A DNA stretch of 43,003 nt from an uncultured Veillonellaceae bacterium (GTDB lineage: Bacteria > Bacillota > Negativicutes > Selenomonadales > Selenomonadaceae), in NCBI GenBank assembly GCA_902766015.1, contig CACXCC010000136.1:1-43003 (forward strand), read 5' to 3'. This document shows, one piece after another, positions 17,115 to 24,880 of the stretch (position 1 is the first letter of the stretch; each line of letters begins with the position of its first letter). A program made the position numbers and the translations under genes. The notes under the pieces are model-generated. The model saw only the letters and a list, made by a program, of their open reading frames with translations, was not told the DNA's origin and ran no database searches.

Positions 17115-18008
17115 TTACTCAGCAGGGGTATGATGAGCCTTGAGTGTTTCCCGGCAGAAGTCAATGAACGACTGGGCTGCTTTGGAAATGTACCGGTCCT
17201 TTTTCCAGGCGAGACCGACGTCGACGAAAATCGGGTCTTCGAGCGGCAGAACCGTGATGCCCGGCGTATCTTCCGTAACCATATCGAGGAGAAACGCAAT
17301 ACCGACACCGTTGGCAACGAGGCCTTTGAGTGTCAAAACCTGATTGGACTCGAGAACAATGTTCGGTTTGATATTCGCTTTCTTGAGACGGTTGAGGATC
17401 GCCTGACGCAGGAATGAACCTTCCTTCAACATGACGAGGTTCGTTTCGGCAATGTCTTCCATGCTGACCGACCTCTGCTTGGCAAGCGGACTGTTAGACG
17501 GAACGCAGCAGACGATCTGATTGCGTGACATCGGAAGCAGCTGGAGATTCGGCGATGCTCCGGAGATGATGACGATGCCGAAGTCAAGTTCATCGCGCTC
17601 AAGCTGCTCGCGAATGGAGACGGATGCTTCCTCATGCAGGAAGATGTCAAGATGCGAATAGCGGCGCTGGAAACTCGAGAAAATTTTCGGGAAGAGATAG
17701 GCGCCCATCATCGGCGGGATACCGATTTTTATGGTGCCTTTTTGCAGCTGTTTATAATCATTGACTTCGAGGACGGCGTCCTGAATGTTGCGCAGGGCGA
17801 GTTCGATGCGGTTCAGGAAAACGGCGCCTTCCGGTGTGAGTGACAGTTGTTTCTGACTGCGGTCAAAGAGCTGGATGCCGAGCTCTGCTTCCAGTTTTTT
17901 GATCGCAACAGTAATATTCGGCTGTGAAACTTTCAGGCGCTCTGCCGCGCGAGTGATGTTGCGCAGTCGGCTGGCCATCTGGAAGTATTCCAGTTGTCTG
18001 AGTTCCAT
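17115..18008 (-). CDS. LysR-family transcriptional regulator
   Basis: A 297-aa regulator. The N-terminal winged helix-turn-helix is clear: MELRQLEYFQMASRLRNITRAAERLKVSQPNITVAIKKLE (1-40) followed by LFDRSQKQLSLTPEG. The effector domain starts at GTIKIGIPPMMGAYL (about 91) and includes LDFGIVIISG and VANGVGIAFLLD. It converges on larA, with a shared terminator between them, so it is a candidate regulator of the dcuB-larA locus. LysR proteins usually act on divergent neighbours, and the divergent gene here is acpS, so the target is uncertain. Effector unknown. Confidence 0.9.
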   Translation of the reverse strand: MELRQLEYFQMASRLRNITRAAERLKVSQPNITVAIKKLEAELGIQLFDRSQKQLSLTPEGAVFLNRIELALRNIQDAVLEVNDYKQLQKGTIKIGIPPMMGAYLFPKIFSSFQRRYSHLDIFLHEEASVSIREQLERDELDFGIVIISGASPNLQLLPMSRNQIVCCVPSNSPLAKQRSVSMEDIAETNLVMLKEGSFLRQAILNRLKKANIKPNIVLESNQVLTLKGLVANGVGIAFLLDMVTEDTPGITVLPLEDPIFVDVGLAWKKDRYISKAAQSFIDFCRETLKAHHTPAE

Positions 18009-18189
18009 GTGGCTATACCCTCCTAAGATAAACCGATGTTATTTCTCTTTTATTATATCATACTTTTGATGAATGAATGATACGATAATAAAAATTTATA
18101 TTTTTCTCGACTGCACATGTCCCCTTTTCAGAGAGAACGGAACAGAGTAAAATAAAAAGTAACGTTGTTCCAGACAGGAGGGGATTCGT

Positions 18190-18567
18190 ATCATTCACGG
18201 AATCGGGATGGATATGGTCGAGATCGGGCGTATCCGGAAAGCCATACAGAATGAAGCGTTTGTGCAGCGCGTTTTTACGGAAGCCGAACAGCAATACTGT
18301 TACAGTCGTAAGACGAAGGCTTACGAGAGTTTTGCGGCGCGCTTTGCCGGCAAAGAAGCCGTCATGAAAGCATTCGGAACGGGACTTCGCGGCGGACGTT
18401 GGACGGAAATCGAGATCTTGCCGGACGAACTCGGTGCGCCGCATGTGACATTGACGGGATATTTTGCGAGACTTGCGTCAAATCTCGGCGTCGAGCGTAC
18501 CTGGATTTCCCTGAGTCACACACGCGATTATGCAGCGGCGCAGTGTGTTATGGAGGGAAACGAATGA
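18190..18567 (+). CDS. acpS: Holo-[acyl-carrier-protein] synthase with a non-standard start
   Basis: AcpS transfers phosphopantetheine from CoA to acyl carrier protein. The motifs GIGMDMVEIGRIRKAI and AARFAGKEAVMKAFGTGLRG, with ISLSHTRDYAAA near the end, are diagnostic. The family normally starts M-I-x-G-I-G-x-D. Here the reading frame holds ATC-ATT-CAC-GGA-ATC-GGG-ATG-GAT from 18190, with AGGAGGG at 18177-18183, six bases before ATC. No ATG, GTG or TTG fits, and the first in-frame ATG (18208) would remove the GIG strand. The likely start is therefore ATC 18190 (125 aa), a changed start codon, or ATT 18193. It overlaps nnr by ATGA. Confidence 0.85.
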   Translation: MIHGIGMDMVEIGRIRKAIQNEAFVQRVFTEAEQQYCYSRKTKAYESFAARFAGKEAVMKAFGTGLRGGRWTEIEILPDELGAPHVTLTGYFARLASNLGVERTWISLSHTRDYAAAQCVMEGNE

Positions 18568-20156
18568 ACGTTGGTTTTGTTGACGATATGCATCGCATGG
18601 ATCGGGAAGCCATGGACGGATACGGGATTCCCGAAACCGTGCTTATGGAAAATGCCGGCCGCGCGGCAGCATCGCTGGTCTCTGCGATTGCTCCGCAAGG
18701 GAAACGGGTCTGCGTGCTCGCGGGAAGCGGCAATAACGGCGGGGATGCGCTTGCGGCGGTGCGTCATCTCGTCAATGGCGGATATACGGTGACGGTTTTC
18801 CTGCTCGGAAATCCGCAGCACAGAACGGAATCGTGCCTTACGATGCTGCGGCCGCTTCGCCGGATGTCGGTGACGCTTCACGAGTGGAGTGATGAGAACG
18901 GGGAAACGGAACTGCGCGCGGCATTGCGGGATTCGGATGCCGTTCTTGACGGAATACTCGGAACCGGGTTTCACGGTACGCTCCGTCCGGCGATCGATCG
19001 TGTCATCCGCATGGTCAATGCGTCAAAAAAACCGGTCATTGCCATTGATATTCCGAGCGGCGTCAACGCCGATACGGGCGAGGTTAAAGGAACTGCTGTC
19101 CGCGCGTCGGCGACGGCGGTACTCGCGCTTCCGCAGCCGGGACATTTCCTCAGCCCCGGTGCCGATTATGCGGGCAAACAAGTCATTGACACGATCGGCA
19201 TGCCGCATCCGCTGCTCGAGAATCCGGAGATTCGGGCGTCAATTCTTGACGAAACGTGCATCGCGTCGTTACTTCCGGTTCGCCCACGTGCCGCGCACAA
19301 AGGGGTATGCGGACGTATCCTTATCGTCGCCGGATCGCGCGGCATGACAGGCGCGGCGGCGTTATCTTCTTCCGCTGTTTTACGCGGCGGTGCCGGAATT
19401 GCGACGCTTGCCGTGCCGAAAAGTCTCAATGCGATCCTTGAAGAAAAAGTCACGGAAGTCATGACAATTCCGGTCGAAGATGAAGGCAAAGGATATTTTC
19501 CCGCCGATGCCGCCGTTGACGTGTCAAACCTTGCCGCCGGTTACGACGGCGTACTTCTCGGCCCCGGACTCGGACGCACGGAGGAAACGTGTTGCTTTGT
19601 CCGTCGCCTCGTGTCAAAACTTGACATGCCGCTTTTGCTTGACGCCGATGCGCTTTATGCGTTTACGGATCATACGGATGAATTGCGAGCGTATTCGGCC
19701 CCGCTCGTTTTGACACCGCATCTCGGCGAACTCGCACGGCTGCTTGGGACAAAGATCCCGGATTTGCGTCAAAATCTGCCGTCAGCTGTACGTAAAGCAG
19801 CCCGGGATCTCAACGCAATTCTCGTAGCAAAGAGCGAATGTACTATCGTCGCGTATCCGGACGGACATCTGTATTTTTCTGTGCACGGCAACAGCGGCAT
19901 GGCGACGGGAGGTTCCGGAGACGTGCTGGCCGGAACGATCGCGGCGTTTGTCAAACAGGCCGATCCTGAAACGGCGCCGCTTGTCGGCACATATCTGCAC
20001 GGTTTTGCCGGCGATCTTGCCGCAGAACAATTCGGCGAAGGACTTATTGCATCGGACATTCTGCACGCTATACCGAAGGCACTGATGCATTTTCGACAAA
20101 GACAAAACAAAAGAAATTCCACAACTGTGCTTGACAACATTACACTCGAGGACTAG
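18564..20156 (+). CDS. nnr: Bifunctional NAD(P)H-hydrate epimerase / ADP-dependent dehydratase
   Basis: A 530-aa two-domain repair enzyme that restores NAD(P)H from its hydrated R and S forms. The N-terminal epimerase domain has MHRMDREAMDGYGIPETVLMENAGRA, VLAGSGNNGGDALAAVRHL and AIDIPSGVNADTG. The C-terminal ribokinase-like dehydratase domain starts at AHKGVCGRILIVAGSRGMTGAA (about 248), with LLGPGLGRTEET, LLLDADAL, LTPHLGELARLL and the signature HGNSGMATGGSGDVLAGTI near 460. The start ATG at 18564 lies in the acpS stop. The acpS-nnr pairing is common in Firmicutes. By hand count it contains 18 TTGAC/GTCAA words. Confidence 0.95.
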   Translation: MNVGFVDDMHRMDREAMDGYGIPETVLMENAGRAAASLVSAIAPQGKRVCVLAGSGNNGGDALAAVRHLVNGGYTVTVFLLGNPQHRTESCLTMLRPLRRMSVTLHEWSDENGETELRAALRDSDAVLDGILGTGFHGTLRPAIDRVIRMVNASKKPVIAIDIPSGVNADTGEVKGTAVRASATAVLALPQPGHFLSPGADYAGKQVIDTIGMPHPLLENPEIRASILDETCIASLLPVRPRAAHKGVCGRILIVAGSRGMTGAAALSSSAVLRGGAGIATLAVPKSLNAILEEKVTEVMTIPVEDEGKGYFPADAAVDVSNLAAGYDGVLLGPGLGRTEETCCFVRRLVSKLDMPLLLDADALYAFTDHTDELRAYSAPLVLTPHLGELARLLGTKIPDLRQNLPSAVRKAARDLNAILVAKSECTIVAYPDGHLYFSVHGNSGMATGGSGDVLAGTIAAFVKQADPETAPLVGTYLHGFAGDLAAEQFGEGLIASDILHAIPKALMHFRQRQNKRNSTTVLDNITLED

Positions 20157-20197
20157 AATAAGGTTACAATTTGAATAAAAAGAAAAGGGGTATTCAT

Positions 20198-21223
20198 ATG
20201 GCAAAGCAAAATATCGACTGGTTGAAGCTCGGCTTCAGCTATCAGCCAATCTCCAAACGCTATGTTTCGAATTACAAAGACGGTAAATGGGATGAAGGCG
20301 GTCTCTCCGATGACCCGAATCTCGTTCTGAATGAATGCGCCGGCATTCTTCAGTACTGCCAGGAAGTTTTCGAAGGTCTGAAAGCTTACGAGACGGTTGA
20401 CGGCCGTATCGTTACGTTCCGCCCGGACCTCAACGCAGAGCGTATGTATGCATCCGCTAAACGCCTGGAAATGCCGCCGTTCCCGAAAGAGAAATTCCTC
20501 GAGGCTGTCGATCAGGTCGTTGCAGCTAATGCCGATTGGGTTCCGCCGTACGGCACGGACGCTTCCCTTTACCTGCGCCCGTATATGTTCGCTTCGGGTC
20601 CGGTTATCGGTGTAAAACCGTCGGATGAATATCAGTTCCGTCTCTTCGGTACGCCGGTAGGTCCGTACTTCAAGAACGGTGCCAAACCGATCACGATTTG
20701 CGTCAGTGACTTCGACCGCGCTGCCCCACGCGGCACGGGCCATATCAAAGCCGGCCTGAACTATGCCATGAGCCTGCATGCTTACATCCATGCACATAAC
20801 AACGGTTTCGATGAGAACATGTTCCTCGATCCGGCTACGCGTACGTATGTTGAAGAAACGGGCGGCGCAAACTTCCTCTTCGTTAAGAAAGACGGCACGC
20901 TTGTTACGCCGAAATCCGCATCGATCCTGCCGTCGATCACGCGTCGTTCCCTCGTTGACGTCGCTGAGAAGATGCTCGGCATGAAGGTTGAACATCGTCC
21001 GGTTCTCTTCAGCGAACTCAAGGACTTCGCAGAAGCCGGTGTTTGCGGCACGGCTGCCGTTATTTGCCCGGTCGGCAAAGTTGTCCGCGGCGACGAAGTC
21101 GTCGCATTCCCGTCCGGTATGGAAGAGATGGGCCCTGTCACGAAGAAACTGTATGATACCCTGCGCGGCATCCAGCTCGGTACGATTGAAGGACCGGAAG
21201 GCTGGGTTCACGAAGTTAAATAA
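20198..21223 (+). CDS. ilvE: Branched-chain amino acid aminotransferase
   Basis: A 341-aa fold-type IV PLP transaminase that interconverts leucine, isoleucine and valine with their keto acids. The family segments are QEVFEGLKAYETVDGRIVTFRPDLNAERM, LYLRPYMFASGPVIGVKPS, the PLP-lysine segment GTGHIKAGLNYAMSLHA near 185-200, FLDPATRTYVEETGGANFLFV, and ILPSITRRSLVDVAEKMLG. The ATG at 20198 has AAAGGGG upstream; an earlier TTG at 20171 has none. Codon use suggests high expression. A strong terminator follows. Confidence 0.95.
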   Translation: MAKQNIDWLKLGFSYQPISKRYVSNYKDGKWDEGGLSDDPNLVLNECAGILQYCQEVFEGLKAYETVDGRIVTFRPDLNAERMYASAKRLEMPPFPKEKFLEAVDQVVAANADWVPPYGTDASLYLRPYMFASGPVIGVKPSDEYQFRLFGTPVGPYFKNGAKPITICVSDFDRAAPRGTGHIKAGLNYAMSLHAYIHAHNNGFDENMFLDPATRTYVEETGGANFLFVKKDGTLVTPKSASILPSITRRSLVDVAEKMLGMKVEHRPVLFSELKDFAEAGVCGTAAVICPVGKVVRGDEVVAFPSGMEEMGPVTKKLYDTLRGIQLGTIEGPEGWVHEVK

Positions 21224-21246
21224 TTGTCTGCACAGCCAGCAGACCG

Positions 21247-21276
21247 ATCCCCGTTCCTCGGAACGGGGATTTTTTT
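21247..21276 (+). terminator. Intrinsic terminator of ilvE
   Basis: ATCCCCGTTCC (21247-21257) and GGAACGGGGAT (21260-21270) are perfectly complementary and followed by T6. Confidence 0.93.
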
Positions 21277-21394
21277 GCGCCGATTTGTAAATTATGACCA
21301 AAAAAACGCGAAAGTAACAAGGATTTTATTTTCTTTAGATAGAATAGTAAAATATGGTAAAGTCTGTTTTCTTCGATAGGGGGCTGTGATACGG

Positions 21395-22237
21395 ATGCCA
21401 ATCGATTTTCATATACCGCTTCAGGTTCGGGGAGTCCTGTCCACGATTACACTGTGGGACATCCTCGATATTGTGATCGTTGCCGTTATCCTTTATAAAG
21501 TATACGAACTGCTGCAGGATACGCGTGCGTTGACACTTGTCAAAGGTATCCTCGTTTTGCTGGCTTTGACGATGGTTTGCGGCTGGCTGGATTTGCATGC
21601 CATTTCCTGGCTCATGCAAAAGACGATTACATTGCTGTTTGTCGCATTGCCGATCGTCTTTCAGCCGGAACTGCGCCGCGCTCTGGAGCATCTCGGTCAA
21701 GGCAAGTTCCTCGGCCCGAAGTTTTTTTTGGATGACGAAGAAGCACGTTCTGTCGTGAACGAACTTGGTAAAGCCGTCCGGATTTTTTCCAAAAATAAAA
21801 TCGGCGCACTACTGGTTATTGAACGCAATATGGGACTGAATGATATCAGTGCGACGGGAATTCATATCGACGGACTGATCACGGCGGATTTTCTGGTCAA
21901 TGTCTTCATCCCGAATACACCTCTCCATGACGGCGCGGCAGTCATTCGCGGTAAACGCCTGATTGCGGCAGGGTGTCTGCTGCCTCTTACGGAAAATCGT
22001 TCCCTGTCAACGGAACTCGGCACGCGTCACCGTGCGGCGATCGGACTTTCCGAGCAGTGTGATGCGCTTATCGTTGTCGTCAGTGAGGAAACGGGGACGA
22101 TTTCGATTGCCGAGAACGGCCGCATCGTCCGTCATCTGACGGTCGAAAAAATGCAGGCACTCTTACGTCCGGTCTTTGGGACGCCGCAGAGCGGCATTAA
22201 GGATATGATCCAGAACTGGAGGAAGGAGAGAAAATGA
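21395..22237 (+). CDS. cdaA: Diadenylate cyclase CdaA (c-di-AMP synthase)
   Basis: A 280-aa membrane enzyme making cyclic di-AMP from two ATP. Three N-terminal hydrophobic helices (about residues 20-85) precede the DAC domain. Its motifs are LHDGAAVIRG (DGA) and LGTRHRAAIGLSEQCDALIVVVSEETG (RHR). FQPELRRALEHLG, typical of CdaA, is also present. Start choice is not firm: ATG 21395 is eleven bases from the GGGGG site and GTG 21386 only three. It overlaps cdaR by four bases, the classic cdaA-cdaR-glmM arrangement. Confidence 0.95.
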   Translation: MPIDFHIPLQVRGVLSTITLWDILDIVIVAVILYKVYELLQDTRALTLVKGILVLLALTMVCGWLDLHAISWLMQKTITLLFVALPIVFQPELRRALEHLGQGKFLGPKFFLDDEEARSVVNELGKAVRIFSKNKIGALLVIERNMGLNDISATGIHIDGLITADFLVNVFIPNTPLHDGAAVIRGKRLIAAGCLLPLTENRSLSTELGTRHRAAIGLSEQCDALIVVVSEETGTISIAENGRIVRHLTVEKMQALLRPVFGTPQSGIKDMIQNWRKERK

Positions 22238-23196
22238 TTCGACGTTTTCGTAATATTATTGAACACAACCTTCCGACGAAAATTCTGGCTCTCGTCATCG
22301 CCGTGGTTCTCTGGGGTTATGTCATGAACGATCAGAATCCGACGATTGAAGGTAGTTATACGGTTCCGTTGACCGTAGAAAATCAGCCGGACGGCTATAA
22401 GGTCTCGCAGGACGTTATGACGGTTAAAATCAAAGTGCGGGGACCGCGATCCCTCTTTGTTTCGGCGTCACGGGATGACTTTAAGGCATATGTCGACCTG
22501 AAACAGGCGGAAGAAGGACAGCAGTCCTGCCGCGTACAGACGGTTCTGCCTTACGGTTTTGAACTCATTGAGACCAATCCCGATACGGTGACGGTGACGC
22601 TTGACCGTATCATTCAGAAAAAGATGAAAGCCGAACTAATCGTTTCGGGATCGGCGCCGCCGGGGGTAGCCGTCGGTCATATTACGCAGGATACGGAATA
22701 TGTGACGTTGGAAGGTCCGGCTTCTGCGATCGCAGAGGTTTCACGTGTCATCGGTTATGTCGGACTCGCCAACAACAACAGCGACTTCTCGCTTCAGGTA
22801 CCGCTGACGGCGATTAATACAGACGGACGTGAAGTTCAGGGCGTACGAATCGTGCCGTCGTCACTGCAGGTTGACGTTCAGCTCGCACGCGGTTTGACGC
22901 GGAAAGTCGTTTCCGTACAGCCGGTTATCGGCTCGGGGCTCGATAAGGGCTACGAGATTGCCAATGTCAAAGTCGACCCGTCCAAAATCGAAATCGCGGG
23001 CAGTGCCGAAGCGATAAAAAATATTACGACGGTGAACACGAAGGCAGTTGACCTGTCCGGTATAACAAAAACGACGGATAAGTCGGTTTCGCTTGACCTG
23101 CCGGATGGTGTGACCGTCACGAACCGTGACGTTTCCGTTCATATTGAAGTCCGGATAAAGCCGGAGAGCGGTACGGGAATAACCGGGAAAAAGTAA
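22234..23196 (+). CDS. cdaR: YbbR-domain regulator of CdaA
   Basis: A 320-aa protein with one N-terminal membrane helix (LPTKILALVIAVVLWGYVM, about 12-30). Extracellular YbbR repeats follow: PTIEGSYTVPLTVENQPDGY, IVSGSAPPGVAVGHI..., VQPVIGSGLDKGYEIANVKVDPSKIEIAG and a final one near DLSGITKTTDKSVSLDLPDGV. CdaR binds CdaA and adjusts c-di-AMP output. It overlaps cdaA by ATGA. Confidence 0.92.
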   Translation: MIRRFRNIIEHNLPTKILALVIAVVLWGYVMNDQNPTIEGSYTVPLTVENQPDGYKVSQDVMTVKIKVRGPRSLFVSASRDDFKAYVDLKQAEEGQQSCRVQTVLPYGFELIETNPDTVTVTLDRIIQKKMKAELIVSGSAPPGVAVGHITQDTEYVTLEGPASAIAEVSRVIGYVGLANNNSDFSLQVPLTAINTDGREVQGVRIVPSSLQVDVQLARGLTRKVVSVQPVIGSGLDKGYEIANVKVDPSKIEIAGSAEAIKNITTVNTKAVDLSGITKTTDKSVSLDLPDGVTVTNRDVSVHIEVRIKPESGTGITGKK

Positions 23197-23224
23197 TATT
23201 GTTCTAGAGAAATGAGGTTTTTTC

Positions 23225-24838
23225 TTGATCCGGATACGTAATTTTACGATTCCGTTTTATGAGGAAGGCATGCTTCAGGACCGCGTGGCGCGGCGTCTGG
23301 GTGTGCCGTCAAAGTCCATTCACCGGCTGACGATTCTGCGCAAGGCCGTTGACGCGCGCCGTTATCACGGTGCCCCGATCGAGTTTGTCTATTTACTTGA
23401 CGTCGAGGTTCAGGGCGGCGATGCGCCGGTTTTGAAACGGATGAAACGGGACCGCAATATCGAGGCGGTGAAACCTGCCAAAAAGCGGGGATTGCCGCAA
23501 GTGTCACCAAAAGGCGATCATCGTCCCGTCGTTGTCGGTTTCGGTCCGGCGGGAATGTTTGCGGCGTTGACGCTTGCTCGCGCAGGCGTGCAGCCGCTTG
23601 TCCTCGAACGCGGTGCCGATGTCGATACACGGACAAAGGATGTCCATCGCTTCTGGCAGGGCGGTGCGTTTGACCCAAAATCAAACGTTCAGTTCGGTGA
23701 AGGCGGTGCCGGGACATTTTCCGACGGCAAGTTGACAACACGCATCAGCGATCCGCATATGGCGGATGTGCTTGACGCGTTTATCGCGGCGGGAGCGCCG
23801 AATGAGATCCGGTATCTGCAGAAACCGCATATCGGCACGGATCTTTTGCGTACCGTGGTCAAAAATATCCGCAAGGAAATCATCCGGCTCGGCGGAACGG
23901 TTCGTTTCGGCGCGCAGGTGACGGATCTGCGGTTTGACACGGACGGCAGCCTCGCGTCAATTATCGTCAACGGTGAAGAAGAAATTCCCGTTGACGCTGC
24001 GTTTTTCGGCATCGGGCATTCGGCGCGTGATACGTACCGCTGTCTGATGGATCGCGGTATTACCATGGAAGCGAAGCCGTTTGCCATGGGCGTACGCATC
24101 GAACATCCGCAGAGTTTGATCGATGAGAATCAGTACGGCAAGGACGCGGGCAATCCGCTGCTGCCGACGTCAAGTTATGCCCTGACCTATAAAGATCCCG
24201 TGACGGGACGAGGGGCGTATTCGTTTTGTATGTGTCCGGGCGGTTTTGTCGTTGCGGCCGCATCGGAAGAAAACCGCGTCGTCACGAACGGGATGAGCAA
24301 TTATCGGCGCGATTCGGGTATTGCGAACGGCGCGCTTCTTGTGCAGGTCGGTCCCGACGATTTCGGGCGGGAAGTTCTGGCGGGTATGCATCTGCAGGAA
24401 AAACTCGAAAGCCTTGCGTTTGAACTCGGCGGCCGCAATTATTACGCGCCGGTACAAAGTGTCGGTGATTTCCTGCAGGGAACGTCAGGTTCCGAGCAGT
24501 TTTTGACACAGCCGACGTACGCTCCGGGGGTCAAAGCCGTCGATCTGCATCGTTGCCTGCCGTCATTCATCACGAAAACGCTGGAAGGAGCGTTGCCGTA
24601 TTTTGACCGGAAGATTCCGGGCTTTGCCGCACCGGATGTCGTGATGACGGGCGTCGAAACGCGTTCTTCCGCGCCGTGCCGACTGCGCCGCAATCGGCAA
24701 TCGTTCGAGGCAGAAGGACATGCGGGATTTTATCCGATCGGCGAAGGAGCGGGTTACGCCGGCGGCATTATGAGTGCTGCCGTTGACGGAATGAAAGCCG
24801 CACTTGTTTTTTTAGACAAATGCGCGCATACTAAATAA
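23225..24838 (+). CDS. FAD-dependent oxidoreductase of the COG2509 type
   Basis: A 537-aa flavoprotein of unknown substrate. Its FAD-binding motif VVVGFGPAGMFAALTLARAG-like sequence lies near residues 100-118, after a ~90-residue N-terminal domain starting MIRIRNFTIPFYE. Other family segments are NVQFGEGGAGTFSDGKLTTR, GIGHSARDTY, YSFCMCPGGFVVAA, GVETRSSAPCRL and the C-terminal FYPIGEGAGYAGGIMSAAVDGMKAAL. The TTG at 23225 with TGAGG upstream is the start. The gene sits between cdaR and glmM, as in other Firmicutes, so a link to envelope metabolism is possible but unproven. Confidence 0.88.
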   Translation: MIRIRNFTIPFYEEGMLQDRVARRLGVPSKSIHRLTILRKAVDARRYHGAPIEFVYLLDVEVQGGDAPVLKRMKRDRNIEAVKPAKKRGLPQVSPKGDHRPVVVGFGPAGMFAALTLARAGVQPLVLERGADVDTRTKDVHRFWQGGAFDPKSNVQFGEGGAGTFSDGKLTTRISDPHMADVLDAFIAAGAPNEIRYLQKPHIGTDLLRTVVKNIRKEIIRLGGTVRFGAQVTDLRFDTDGSLASIIVNGEEEIPVDAAFFGIGHSARDTYRCLMDRGITMEAKPFAMGVRIEHPQSLIDENQYGKDAGNPLLPTSSYALTYKDPVTGRGAYSFCMCPGGFVVAAASEENRVVTNGMSNYRRDSGIANGALLVQVGPDDFGREVLAGMHLQEKLESLAFELGGRNYYAPVQSVGDFLQGTSGSEQFLTQPTYAPGVKAVDLHRCLPSFITKTLEGALPYFDRKIPGFAAPDVVMTGVETRSSAPCRLRRNRQSFEAEGHAGFYPIGEGAGYAGGIMSAAVDGMKAALVFLDKCAHTK

Positions 24839-24880
24839 AGAATAAGACAGATCACAGAAAAGTAAGAGGAGGATCTTTTT

